A DNA stretch of 64,000 nt from Bacillus bingmayongensis (GTDB lineage: Bacteria; Bacillota; Bacilli; Bacillales; Bacillaceae_G): assembly GCF_000299035.1 (NCBI RefSeq), contig NZ_JH921519.1, forward strand, positions 62,001-126,000, read 5' to 3'. The translations under genes and the position numbers were made by a program. Position 1 is the stretch's first letter. The number at the start of each line of letters is the position of its first letter. The notes under the pieces were generated by a model. That model saw only the letters and a program-made list of their open reading frames with translations. It ran no database searches and was not told the DNA's origin. Below are positions 17,685 to 25,686 of this stretch, piece by piece.

Positions 17685-17720
17685 TTGACAAAAAACAAAC
17701 CTGTAACTATAATGGTTACA
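17685..17720 (+). promoter_or_regulatory. Promoter with overlapping palindrome
   Basis: TTGACA (17685-17690), 17 bases, TATAAT (17708-17713). TGTAAC-N7-GTTACA (17702-17720) encloses the -10 and is a likely repressor site of the HxlR or MarR kind. Confidence 0.75.
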
Positions 17721-17802
17721 AAAGGTGATGACAAACCTACTTAAAAGACATTCATTCATTTTTCAGATATACACTTATAACAATTATTTGGAGGGATTCC
17801 TT

Positions 17803-18441
17803 ATGAAAATCGGAATTATCGGAGCAAGCGGAAAAGCTGGAAGTCGCATTTTAAAAGAGGCGTTAGATCGTGGACATGAAGTAACAGCAATCGTAAGAAG
17901 CGCAGCAAAAATTACAGAAGACAATGTAAAAGTTTTAGAAAAAGATGTTTTCGACCTGACTGCTAACGATCTTCAAGCATTTGATGTAGTTGTAAACGCA
18001 TTTGGCGCTCCAGCTGGTCAAGAACACCTTCACGTAGATGCAGGAAACGTATTAATTGAAGCAATGAAAGGTGCACCTAATACAAAATTACTTGTTGTCG
18101 GTGGTGCTGGAAGCTTATTTGTGGATGAAGCAAAAACAACTCGTGTATTTGACACTCCAGGATTCCCGAAAGAATACCTTGCAACTGCTCAAAACCAAGG
18201 TAAAAACCTAGAAATCTTACAGCAAACAAACGATATCACTTGGACATTCATTAGCCCTTCTGCATTATTCGCATTAGGAAAACGCACTGGATCTTACAAA
18301 GCAGGTAAAGATCACCTTCTTGTTAACGCAAAAGGCGATAGCTATGTAAGTTATGAAGATTTCGCTGTAGCTGCACTTGATGAAATTGAAAACCCAAAAC
18401 ATGTGAACGAACGCTTTACAGTTGTTTCTGAAGCTGAATAA
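17803..18441 (+). CDS. NAD(P)-binding oxidoreductase (NmrA/YwnB-like SDR)
   Basis: 212 residues. GGAGGG at 17790 sets the ATG at 17803. The dinucleotide-binding start MKIGIIGASGKAGSRIL carries GxxGxxG at 7-13, followed by DVFDL and NAFGAP typical of atypical short-chain reductases related to NmrA. These act as flavin reductases, quinone reductases or redox sensors. The promoter palindrome suggests induction by a reactive compound. Monocistronic. Confidence 0.85.
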   Translation: MKIGIIGASGKAGSRILKEALDRGHEVTAIVRSAAKITEDNVKVLEKDVFDLTANDLQAFDVVVNAFGAPAGQEHLHVDAGNVLIEAMKGAPNTKLLVVGGAGSLFVDEAKTTRVFDTPGFPKEYLATAQNQGKNLEILQQTNDITWTFISPSALFALGKRTGSYKAGKDHLLVNAKGDSYVSYEDFAVAALDEIENPKHVNERFTVVSEAE

Positions 18442-18450
18442 TATAAGAGA

Positions 18451-18485
18451 AGACGCCTCTAATTAAGATGAGGCGCCTTTTTTAT
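18451..18485 (+). terminator. Terminator of the oxidoreductase gene
   Basis: GACGCCTC pairs with GAGGCGCC, then six T. Confidence 0.8.
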
Positions 18486-18574
18486 TTTCCTTCTTTTAAG
18501 GCAATTATGCCATTTGCAAATAAACCAAACACAAGTCCAATCCCGCAACCTAAAATAAGATGATTATACATAAA

Positions 18575-18601
18575 GAAAAGCTGGCATATGCCAGCTTTTC
18601 C
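18575..18601. terminator. Palindromic terminator
   Basis: GAAAAGCTGGCATATGCCAGCTTTTC is palindromic along its length (18577-18602 region) and ends the leftward thioester-domain gene. Confidence 0.75.
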
Positions 18602-18611
18602 GCAACTTGTA

Positions 18612-19523
18612 CTATCTTTTATAAGGTGTAGAAGGCTTATTCGGTTTCTGCGGAGCTTCAGTCTTTTTCCAGCTTACCGCTAACTCTGGACTTGTTTTTT
18701 CCTCACTACGCTCTAATAAAACTACCGCATCTTGAATCGTTTCCGTTCCCTTATGTTCAATACCTTGTAATTTCGTTAAATTACCAGATACTTTAAAGCT
18801 AAATTCACCAGACGGCGTCTCTTTCGGAATTAACACGCGGAATTTTTCTCCTACATTAAACTCCGTTTTTGTTTCGCCTTTTTCATTCACAAACTTAACT
18901 CCTTGCGGCGCACCAGTTGCTTGCACTTTGTACGTTCCACTCTTTGCATTTGTTTCCACTGTATATAAACCTGTTTCGAAAAACTCATCTTTTAATACTG
19001 CTTCTTGTTTTTCCGACGGCGTAACGCTCATCGTGATTTCTTGTACTTCTTCACTGCTAGCCGCTTTCGCAACAATGTCTTTCGTTAATTTCTCTACATT
19101 TTTATTACGAAAATCTAAATCATCGATACTCACTTGTCCAAGTGCATTCCATACAGCGAGCTGCGTCGCATAATGCGCCTCTCTCCAATCAGATACACCT
19201 AATTCTTGTGGACTTTTTTGTGGGTAACCATTTAACAATACACGATACACACCAATATCTACCTTACCTATTTCAGGTAAATCTTGACCGCTTGGTGATT
19301 TCAAAAAAACATCTAAGCAGTAAGCTATTTTTCCATCTGCTGTTTTAATGAGTTCAGTTCGGATTGGTCTCTTTTTTGATTTACTATAACTCCAATCCAT
19401 TTGATACTTCGTATGATCCATTACTTCTGCGGATGCTTTTTGGAGTGGGAATAATAAGTTCGCAAATACAAATAAAACACTCAAAAAAGCAACCAATAAC
19501 TTATACGATTGTTTAATATTCAT
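18612..19523 (-). CDS. Secreted thioester-domain protein (TQXA-type adhesin) without wall anchor
   Basis: 303 residues. A signal peptide ends at KASAE (29-33). The thioester domain follows, with the Cys in AYCLDV (Cys69) and the Gln in ATQLAVW (Gln121) that cross-link into an internal thioester; Gram-positive adhesins use this bond to attach covalently to host or surface proteins. A second beta-rich domain (about 170-285) resembles a Cna-type stalk. The C-terminus is a short proline-rich tail ending PSTPYKR: no LPxTG, membrane helix or repeats. Either the protein is released or the anchor was lost. Confidence 0.85.
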   Translation of the reverse strand: MNIKQSYKLLVAFLSVLFVFANLLFPLQKASAEVMDHTKYQMDWSYSKSKKRPIRTELIKTADGKIAYCLDVFLKSPSGQDLPEIGKVDIGVYRVLLNGYPQKSPQELGVSDWREAHYATQLAVWNALGQVSIDDLDFRNKNVEKLTKDIVAKAASSEEVQEITMSVTPSEKQEAVLKDEFFETGLYTVETNAKSGTYKVQATGAPQGVKFVNEKGETKTEFNVGEKFRVLIPKETPSGEFSFKVSGNLTKLQGIEHKGTETIQDAVVLLERSEEKTSPELAVSWKKTEAPQKPNKPSTPYKR

Positions 19524-19619
19524 GTTTACAACCCCTTATAAAATAACAAATTTACTACTGTATAGTATCTAGTTAAAAGGTCTTTTTATGCATTACTTTC
19601 TCCTTTTTAAAACGCTATA

Positions 19620-19653
19620 AAAAACACGCGCAGGAATCCTCCTACGCGTGTTT
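19620..19653 (-). terminator. bioY terminator
   Basis: AAAACACGCG(C)AGGA pairs with TCCTACGCGTGTTTC. Confidence 0.8.
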
Positions 19654-19672
19654 CTATCATCATTTAGTTTTC

Positions 19673-20224
19673 TTACAATAATAATTTCGAACGTACTAAT
19701 GCTCCTCGCACCTTAATTCCAACCCACGCCGCTAACGCAGCCTTTATCACACCTACAATCAAGAAAGGAACAAATCCTCCTAGGAAAGCCGCTTGCCATC
19801 CTAGTGATGCTACATACTTTAAAAATACAGTTCCAATCGTTAATGTCACGAGCATTCCTAAAATATTAGCGATTAACGAATTCAAAAATGTAAGCTTCGT
19901 CTTTTCAGTTAACAAACCAATTAAAAAAGCAGTTGGAATGAAGGCGAATAGGAAGCCACCTGTAGGCCCGAATAAAACAGAGAGACCACCACTGAATCCA
20001 GCATAAACAGGGATTCCAGTTGCACCAATCAAAACATATAATACTACAGATAAAGTCCCATAACGCGAACCTAAAATTGTAGCAGTAAGCCCAATCGCTA
20101 ACGTCTGTCCTGTTATCGGAACAAGTGGCAGCGGGATGGTCACTTGAGCTAAAATCCCAATAATTGCAGCAAATAGCGCGGTAACAATTAACATACGAAA
20201 ATGATTTGTACGATGATTACTCAT
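19673..20224 (-). CDS. bioY: Biotin transporter substrate-binding subunit BioY
   Basis: 183 residues, six membrane helices. GGGGGAG five bases before the ATG at 20224 selects this start over an upstream one. The S-component signature GPTGGFLFAFIPTAFLIG and VLIGATGIPVYAGFSGGLSV are those of BioY, which binds biotin and works with the shared ECF module EcfAAT or alone. No BirA operator is visible upstream. Confidence 0.9.
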   Translation of the reverse strand: MSNHRTNHFRMLIVTALFAAIIGILAQVTIPLPLVPITGQTLAIGLTATILGSRYGTLSVVLYVLIGATGIPVYAGFSGGLSVLFGPTGGFLFAFIPTAFLIGLLTEKTKLTFLNSLIANILGMLVTLTIGTVFLKYVASLGWQAAFLGGFVPFLIVGVIKAALAAWVGIKVRGALVRSKLLL

Positions 20225-20320
20225 AAGTGCTCCCCCTAAAAATTTCATATCATAAATTTAAGATATCCTATTTTATATAAGGAGTAAATATTTTGTTTGA
20301 ATATTTAGTCTTCTAATAAT

Positions 20321-20359
20321 AAAAAGAAGAGCACAAACTTTTTTTGCGCTCTTCTTTCT
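20321..20359 (-). terminator. Terminator of the MFS-AKR unit
   Basis: AAAGAAGAGCGCAAA-type arms (AAGAAGAGCACAAA and TTTGCGCTCTTCTTT) with a T run. Confidence 0.8.
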
Positions 20360-20368
20360 CAATCTATT

Positions 20369-21208
20369 TTAGAAATCAAAGTTATCCGGATCTGGACCAA
20401 CGCGGTGATTTTCGTTTAACGCATCAATTTTCTCCATATCTTCTTTTGTTAATTCAAAGTTAAAGACATCTGCATTTGCAATAATACGGTGTTCTTTCGT
20501 TGATTTTGGAATTGTGATAACTCCATTTTGTAAGTCCCAACGTAAAATGACTTGCGCTGTTGTCTTACCGTACTTATCAGCAATTTCTTGTAATGTTTCG
20601 TTATCTAATAATTGACCTTGCATAAGTGGTGACCATGCCTCCATTTGAATACCTTGTTCTTTACAGAAAGCTTGTAATTCTTTTTGTGTCAAGCATGGGT
20701 GATATTCCACTTGGTTAATCATCGGCTTAATTTCTGCATCTTTCATTACATCTTGCAAGTGATGGATTTGGAAATTACTTACGCCAATTGCACGCACGCG
20801 CCCTTCTTTATAAAGTGTTTCTAACGCTCTCCACGTATCTTTATATTTCCCTTCTACAGGCCAGTGAACAAGATATAAATCTAAATAATCTAGTTCTAAT
20901 TTTTTTAAACTCTCTTCATATGCAGCAATTGTTGTTTCATACCCTTGATCTGCATTCCAAACCTTTGAAGTAATAAATAGATCTTCTCTTGAAATACCCG
21001 CTGCTTTTATCCCTGCGCGAATACCTTCTCCTACAGCTTTCTCATTTCCATAAATCGCCGCTGTATCGATGCTGCGGTATCCTTCTTTAATCGCTGTTTT
21101 TACAGCCTCTACAAGCTCTGGTCCATCTTCTACTTTAAATACTCCTAAACCGAACCAAGGCATTTCTACACCATTATACAATACTGTTTTACTTTGTAAA
21201 TTTTTCAT
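20369..21208 (-). CDS. Aldo/keto reductase
   Basis: 279 residues, a TIM-barrel NADPH reductase of the YvgN/2,5-diketogluconate reductase group. The catalytic tetrad is present: Asp48, Tyr53 (DTAAIYGNE), Lys82 (TSKVW) and His115 (LVHWP); the NADPH site is IPKSTKEHRI. It reduces aldehydes such as methylglyoxal. It starts 16 bp after the MFS gene on the same strand, so both probably answer to the HxlR-type regulator encoded divergently. Confidence 0.92.
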   Translation of the reverse strand: MKNLQSKTVLYNGVEMPWFGLGVFKVEDGPELVEAVKTAIKEGYRSIDTAAIYGNEKAVGEGIRAGIKAAGISREDLFITSKVWNADQGYETTIAAYEESLKKLELDYLDLYLVHWPVEGKYKDTWRALETLYKEGRVRAIGVSNFQIHHLQDVMKDAEIKPMINQVEYHPCLTQKELQAFCKEQGIQMEAWSPLMQGQLLDNETLQEIADKYGKTTAQVILRWDLQNGVITIPKSTKEHRIIANADVFNFELTKEDMEKIDALNENHRVGPDPDNFDF

Positions 21209-21224
21209 TATACTCTTCTCTCCT

Positions 21225-22439
21225 TTATTTCACTTGATCTCTTTTTTCTAATGCCATACTCCAAGCTGTTAAAATAACAGCGCCTACTACCATAATGCCA
21301 CCTACCCAGGCTGTATGAATTAACCCTAACGAGTTCGTTACAATACCACCTAAATAAGCACCAAGAGCAATTCCTGCGTTAAATGCAGCAATATTAATTG
21401 CTGAAGCAACATCAACAGCACTTGGAACAAAGCGCTCAGCCAATATAACTACATATACTTGTAGCCCCGGAACATTCATAAATGCGAATAGTCCCATAAA
21501 AATAATTGTGATTAACCCAGCTACCTTAAATGGTGCTGTAAATGTTAAAACAAATAATATAATCGCTTGAATAAAGAACATGTAAAATAGCGCTCGAATT
21601 GGATTATGGTTCGATAATTTTCCGCCAATCATATTCCCTATCGCAATTGCGATTCCATACACTAGTAAAATGATAGTAACTGTACTTGATTTAAATCCTG
21701 TTACCTCTTGTAATAGCGGTGATAAATACGTAAATGTTACGAATGTTCCACCGTATCCTAATGCAGTAATGATGAAAACAAGTAATAGTCTTCCATTCGT
21801 AATCAGTTTGAACTGATCACGAAATGATACAGACGTACCTTTTTTTAAATTAGACGGAATTAGCATACTGTTGGCGATTAAAGCAACGATTCCAATTACT
21901 ACAATCACCATGAACGATGCTCTCCAGCCGAATTGTTGACCAATAAATGTTCCAATTGGTACACCTGTAATGGTCGCAACAGTTAAACCAGTAAACATAA
22001 AAGCAATCGCACTAGCACGTTTATTCTCTGGTACGAGTGCAGCCGCAATTGTAGATCCTATCGACATAAAAACGCCATGTGCAAAAGCAGATACAACCCT
22101 CGCGATAAGTAGGACACTAAAACTTGTTGCTACCGCCGCAATTCCATTACCAATAATGAAAATAATCATAATCCACATTAATAACGTCTTTCGCGACATA
22201 CTAGCTGTTAACGACGTTAACACTGGAGCACCAAATGCTACTCCTAACGCATATAAAGAAACAGTTAAACCCGCTGTTGTAACAGAGACATGTAAATCCT
22301 CTGAAATAGATGGTAATAAACCGACGCTAATAAACTCGGTTGTACCAATCCCAAACGCACTAATTGCTAACGCTAATAAAGCAAACATACTTCTTCGATT
22401 CGTCTGAACTTCCGAAGATGATACTGTATATGAACTCAA
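21225..22439 (-). CDS. MFS drug-efflux transporter (DHA1 type)
   Basis: 404 residues, twelve membrane segments. The start is TTG at 22439 behind AAGGAGG. The family pattern includes FGIGTTEFISVGLLPSIS at the start, GAPVLTSLTASMSRK in the 2-3 loop and a conserved arginine region. Relatives (AraJ, YdhL/PbuE-like, YbcL) expel drugs, sugars or purines. Being paired with an aldo-keto reductase and facing an HxlR gene suggests an aldehyde or quinone stress module. Confidence 0.9.
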   Translation of the reverse strand: MSSYTVSSSEVQTNRRSMFALLALAISAFGIGTTEFISVGLLPSISEDLHVSVTTAGLTVSLYALGVAFGAPVLTSLTASMSRKTLLMWIMIIFIIGNGIAAVATSFSVLLIARVVSAFAHGVFMSIGSTIAAALVPENKRASAIAFMFTGLTVATITGVPIGTFIGQQFGWRASFMVIVVIGIVALIANSMLIPSNLKKGTSVSFRDQFKLITNGRLLLVFIITALGYGGTFVTFTYLSPLLQEVTGFKSSTVTIILLVYGIAIAIGNMIGGKLSNHNPIRALFYMFFIQAIILFVLTFTAPFKVAGLITIIFMGLFAFMNVPGLQVYVVILAERFVPSAVDVASAINIAAFNAGIALGAYLGGIVTNSLGLIHTAWVGGIMVVGAVILTAWSMALEKRDQVK

Positions 22440-22569
22440 TTGAATTCCTCCTTATTACAAGAAATCCAATCATAATAGTGTGATAAAAAGGCCCTTTTAT
22501 CTTCTAAAAAATATATTTAATACCTATAAACGCTATTATGAATGGTTTCATTCTTTTTTTGAAGAACGC

Positions 22570-22602
22570 ACTTTAAAGTACTATAGATACCAAAAAGTAA
22601 CA
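22570..22602. promoter_or_regulatory. Operator repeat, copy 1
   Basis: ACTTTAAAGTACTATAGATA and the following ACCAAAAAGTAACAT recur at 22684-22716 with few changes. In addition GATACCAAAAAGTAAC and GTCACTTTTTAGTACC (22586-22620) form an inverted repeat. Likely HxlR operators between the MFS gene and the regulator. Confidence 0.65.
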
Positions 22603-22683
22603 TAGTCACTTTTTAGTACCGTACTACTCATTTGCCTCTTACATGTGCTATTATGAAACATATTTAACATGATAAAAAGTACG

Positions 22684-22716
22684 TACTTTAAAGTGCTATA
22701 GGTACTAAAAAGTAAC
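22684..22716. promoter_or_regulatory. Operator repeat, copy 2
   Basis: TACTTTAAAGTGCTATAGGT then ACTAAAAAGTAACAT, about 114 bp from copy 1 and close to the HxlR gene start, fitting autoregulation plus control of the pump. Confidence 0.65.
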
Positions 22717-22781
22717 ATTTGTATTATTTAGCTTATTTTACTCAAAAGCTGAAATCTACATTTACCAAAGGAGGGTTTCAT

Positions 22782-23129
22782 ATGAAGAAATACAATATTC
22801 CTGTAGAGGCGACTTTAGAGGTTATCGGCGGAAAATGGAAGGTTGTTATCCTTTGTCACTTAACAAAAGGAACTAAGAGAACGAGTGAACTAAAACGTTT
22901 AATGCCTGGTATTACACAAAAAATGTTAACACAGCAATTACGTGAATTAGAAGAAGACGGGGTTATTCAAAGAAAGGTATACAATCAAGTCCCACCAAGA
23001 GTAGAATATTCTCTTACCGACTACGGTTGGTCTTTAGAGTCGATTCTTGACTCTCTTTGTACTTGGGGCGAATGCCATCTTGAAAAAAGCGGTAACACAT
23101 CGATGCTAATTACAGAAGGTGAACAATAA
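22782..23129 (+). CDS. HxlR-family transcriptional regulator
   Basis: 115 residues. AAAGGAGG before the ATG at 22782 excludes a longer start at 22719. The HxlR winged helix includes LEVIGGKWKVVILCHLTKG and GITQKMLTQQLRELEEDGVI, then PPRVEYSLTDYG. Cys25 lies in the first helix region, other Cys are near the C-terminus, so redox or quinone sensing as in YodB/HypR is possible. Divergent from the MFS-AKR pair; repeats between them are its probable sites. Confidence 0.9.
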   Translation: MKKYNIPVEATLEVIGGKWKVVILCHLTKGTKRTSELKRLMPGITQKMLTQQLRELEEDGVIQRKVYNQVPPRVEYSLTDYGWSLESILDSLCTWGECHLEKSGNTSMLITEGEQ

Positions 23130-23130
23130 G

Positions 23131-23177
23131 AAAAAAGGAAAAAACGAACATAAATTTGTTCATTTTTCCCTTTTTTT
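23131..23177 (+). terminator. Terminator of the HxlR gene
   Basis: AAAAAAGGAAAAAACGAAC pairs with GTTCATTTTTCCCTTTTTTT. Confidence 0.85.
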
Positions 23178-23287
23178 CTTTATATATATGTACATTTCCA
23201 ACATAAACAAAATATTTTATGCGCTTTCATGCCTTGTCAGTACTAGGTTATAGGCTCAATATCAAATAATTAGGAATCATTTTTATG

Positions 23288-23316
23288 TTAACATAGGTGT
23301 ATATAGTATATAATAT
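23288..23316 (+). promoter_or_regulatory. Promoter of the DUF1641-ndh unit
   Basis: TTAACA, 17 bases, TAATAT. It would give a leader of about 240 nt. Confidence 0.55.
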
Positions 23317-23337
23317 AGGATATATATTATATACACT

Positions 23338-23526
23338 TTCCGATAAGGGATCTTTTCCATTATGCGGACAAGCCATGTATCGGACAGTTCATAAATAATA
23401 GGTAAGACGTTATGGTTTTAGATTTATGTTTTCAGCTTACTTGCTGTCATAAATTTAAAGGCATTTTATTGTGTTTTGTGAAACTTTGTATAAAGTTTCG
23501 TAAACGGTTCCTATCTTACCTATCAA
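23338..23526 (+). promoter_or_regulatory. Long structured 5' leader, possible regulatory RNA
   Basis: CCGATA (23340-23345) pairs with TATCGG (23378-23383), enclosing GGGATC and GGACAAGCC-type elements. A second domain is closed by ATAGGTAAGA with TCTTACCTAT, ten perfect pairs more than 110 nt apart, enclosing TAGATTTATG/CATAAATTTA and the hairpin GAAACTTTGTATAAAGTTTC. There is no evident intrinsic terminator, so control of translation or stability is more likely than attenuation. I know no named riboswitch with this shape. Confidence 0.5.
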
Positions 23527-23562
23527 AAATAAGAGTATTGCTATCGTAAAGGAGAATTGGAG

Positions 23563-24003
23563 ATGCCAGAAACTATGACTCAAACAAAGCCAGAACAAGA
23601 AACTGTACAAATTTCTGCTAGCCAAGGACAACTTGATGTACTTGATCAGTTGTTAAAACCTGAGGTACAAGAATCATTAACAACACTAGTGGAACAGCTT
23701 CCAAAATTAACTGAGCTTGTTAACATTTTAACTAAGTCTTATGACTTCGCTCAAACTGTTGCTACTGATGAAGTATTAAAAAGCGACACTGTTGGTGCAA
23801 TCCAAGAGCTTGTAGAACCTGTAAAAGATACAGTGAAAAGCATGGCTGCAACTGCTATCGAAGCTAAAGATCGTGCTGACGAAAGCAACGAAGTTATCGG
23901 CCTATTCGGTCTATTAAAATTACTAAAAGACCCACAAGCACAAAAAATGTTCCGCTTTGTAAATGCTTATCTTCAAATTAGTGCAGAACGTAACAATAAA
24001 TAA
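23563..24003 (+). CDS. DUF1641 protein (YjlC-like) paired with NADH dehydrogenase
   Basis: 146 residues, helical, no membrane segment. AAAGGAG eight bases upstream sets the ATG at 23563. The DUF1641 core is seen around LLKPEVQESLTTLVEQLPKL and the end region GLFGLLKLLKDPQAQKMFRF. In B. subtilis the same gene (yjlC) precedes ndh and is regulated by Rex; DUF1641 is also found next to formate dehydrogenases. Here ndh follows by 44 bp, so the pair is an operon. Molecular role unknown. Confidence 0.85.
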   Translation: MPETMTQTKPEQETVQISASQGQLDVLDQLLKPEVQESLTTLVEQLPKLTELVNILTKSYDFAQTVATDEVLKSDTVGAIQELVEPVKDTVKSMAATAIEAKDRADESNEVIGLFGLLKLLKDPQAQKMFRFVNAYLQISAERNNK

Positions 24004-24047
24004 TTTAACTTATAACAACAATTAGTAAAGACGGGGGATATCATACT

Positions 24048-25226
24048 ATGTCAAAACAAATTGTCATCTTAGGCGCTGGTTATGGCGGACTTCTTGCCGC
24101 TTTAAACGTACGTAAATATTACAGCAAATCAGAAGCACAAGTTACAGTGATCAACCAATACCCAACACACCAAATCATCACTGAACTACACCGCCTTGCA
24201 GCTGGTAACGTGTCCGAGCAAGCAATTGCAATGCCACTTACAAAGCTTTTCAAAGGTAAAGACATCGATCTTAAAATTGCAACAGTTGAGTCATTCTCAG
24301 TTGATAGCAAAGAAATTAAACTAGTTGGCGGCACTACTTTATCTTACGATGCACTTGTAGTTGCTTTAGGAAGTAAAACAGCTTACTTCGGTATTCCAGG
24401 ACTAGAAGAAAACAGCATGGTATTAAAATCTGCTGCTGATGCAAACAAAATCTACAAACACGTTGAAGATCGTATTCGTGAATACGCTAAAACAAAAAAT
24501 GAAGCTGATGCTACAATCTTAATCGGTGGTGGCGGATTAACTGGCGTTGAGCTAGTTGGTGAGCTTGCTGACATTATGCCTAAACTTGCAAAAAGCCATG
24601 GCGTAAATCCAAAAGAAATTAAACTTCTTCTTGTTGAAGCAGGTCCAAAAATTCTTCCGGTATTACCAGACCACTTAATCGAACGTGCAACTACTAGCTT
24701 AGAAGCACGCGGTGTTACATTCTTAACTGGTCTTCCTGTAACAAACGTTGCTGGCAATGAAATCGACTTAAAAGACGGTCAAAAAATCGTTGCTAACACA
24801 TTCGTTTGGACAGGCGGCGTACAAGGTAACCCATTAATCGGTGAATCAGGTCTTGAAGTAAACCGTGGCCGTGCAACAGTTGATGCATACCTACAATCTA
24901 CTTCTCACAAGAACGTATTCGTTGCTGGAGACAGCGCTGTTGTCTTCGCTCCAGACGGTCGCCCATACCCACCAACTGCACAAATCGCTTGGCAAATGGG
25001 TGAGTTAATTGGATACAACTTATACGCAGCACTAGAAGGCAAAGCATTCGAAGAGTTCGCACCTGTAAACTCTGGAACACTTGCTAGTCTAGGACGTAAA
25101 GATGCTGTTGCTACAATCGGAGCAAGCTCAACTCCACTTAAAGGTCTACCAGCATCATTAATGAAAGAAGCAAGTAACGTTCGTTACTTATCACACATTA
25201 AAGGATTATTCAGCTTAGCTTACTAA
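24048..25226 (+). CDS. ndh: Type II NADH dehydrogenase (NDH-2)
   Basis: 392 residues. Two dinucleotide-binding folds: FAD at VILGAGYGGLLAALN (5-19) and NADH at ILIGGGGLTGVELVGELAD. The C-terminal part carries VFVAGDSAVVF and the amphipathic end KGLFSLAY that seats the enzyme on the membrane. It passes electrons from NADH to menaquinone without pumping protons. Second gene after DUF1641. GGGGGATATC before the ATG. Confidence 0.93.
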   Translation: MSKQIVILGAGYGGLLAALNVRKYYSKSEAQVTVINQYPTHQIITELHRLAAGNVSEQAIAMPLTKLFKGKDIDLKIATVESFSVDSKEIKLVGGTTLSYDALVVALGSKTAYFGIPGLEENSMVLKSAADANKIYKHVEDRIREYAKTKNEADATILIGGGGLTGVELVGELADIMPKLAKSHGVNPKEIKLLLVEAGPKILPVLPDHLIERATTSLEARGVTFLTGLPVTNVAGNEIDLKDGQKIVANTFVWTGGVQGNPLIGESGLEVNRGRATVDAYLQSTSHKNVFVAGDSAVVFAPDGRPYPPTAQIAWQMGELIGYNLYAALEGKAFEEFAPVNSGTLASLGRKDAVATIGASSTPLKGLPASLMKEASNVRYLSHIKGLFSLAY

Positions 25227-25236
25227 TCCAAACACT

Positions 25237-25265
25237 AGCCCAAATCATGATTTGGGCTTTTTTAT
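25237..25265 (+). terminator. ndh terminator
   Basis: GCCCAAATCATGATTTGGGC followed by seven T. Confidence 0.92.
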
Positions 25266-25269
25266 TTTT

Positions 25270-25400
25270 AAAAGCTTTCTTTTTAGATGGGAGAGCGCAT
25301 CCAGCCATGCATAGGAGCGGTCAGGGCCTTTTTCTGCCTCATGCCATGTTTAAAACAAAAAGATACAATGAGCGCAAGGCTCCTTTTTTCTTCGTGGCAA
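25270..25400 (+). repeat. Intergenic repeat of a second family
   Basis: TTCTTTTTAGATGGGAGAGC, then ATCCAGCCATG, ATGCCATGTTT and AACAAAAAGA recur as an inverted copy at 56960-57080, and the first part again at 25490-25540 (CCTTTTTGATGGAAGAGAGC). No gene seen in 25266-25635. Confidence 0.55.
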
Positions 25401-25636
25401 TGATTTATCTTTCAAGAAAACAAAGAAATTTATTTAGATTACTATGAGTAACTTTTTTATAAATATAAATTGAAGAACTGACATAAAAACTTTCCTTTTT
25501 GATGGAAGAGAGCATCCGCCACTCCTTCTATTCTTCGTAACAACGATTTATATATTATTTTTATTCGGCATAAAAGCCAGATAAACCTCTATAATAATCT
25601 TAATATACTGACTTTTTTATGACAAAATTGTGTACA

Positions 25637-25677
25637 AAAAAGAGTAGAAACAAGGAACACTCCTCGCTTCTACCCTA
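25637..25677 (-). terminator. tyrS terminator
   Basis: On the reverse strand GGGTAGAAGCGAGGA pairs with TCCTTGTTTCTAC, then TCTTTTTT. Confidence 0.85.
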
Positions 25678-25686
25678 CAGCAAACT

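Noticed and set aside
18483-18572. A 29-codon leftward frame MYNHLILGCGIGLVFGLFAN and on
   Set aside because: It looks like a membrane helix but has no ribosome site and its start abuts the palindromic terminator of the adjacent gene.
23460-23500. Rex operator before the DUF1641 gene
   Set aside because: Only the left half TTGTGAA matches; the right half does not, and pairing suggests RNA structure instead.
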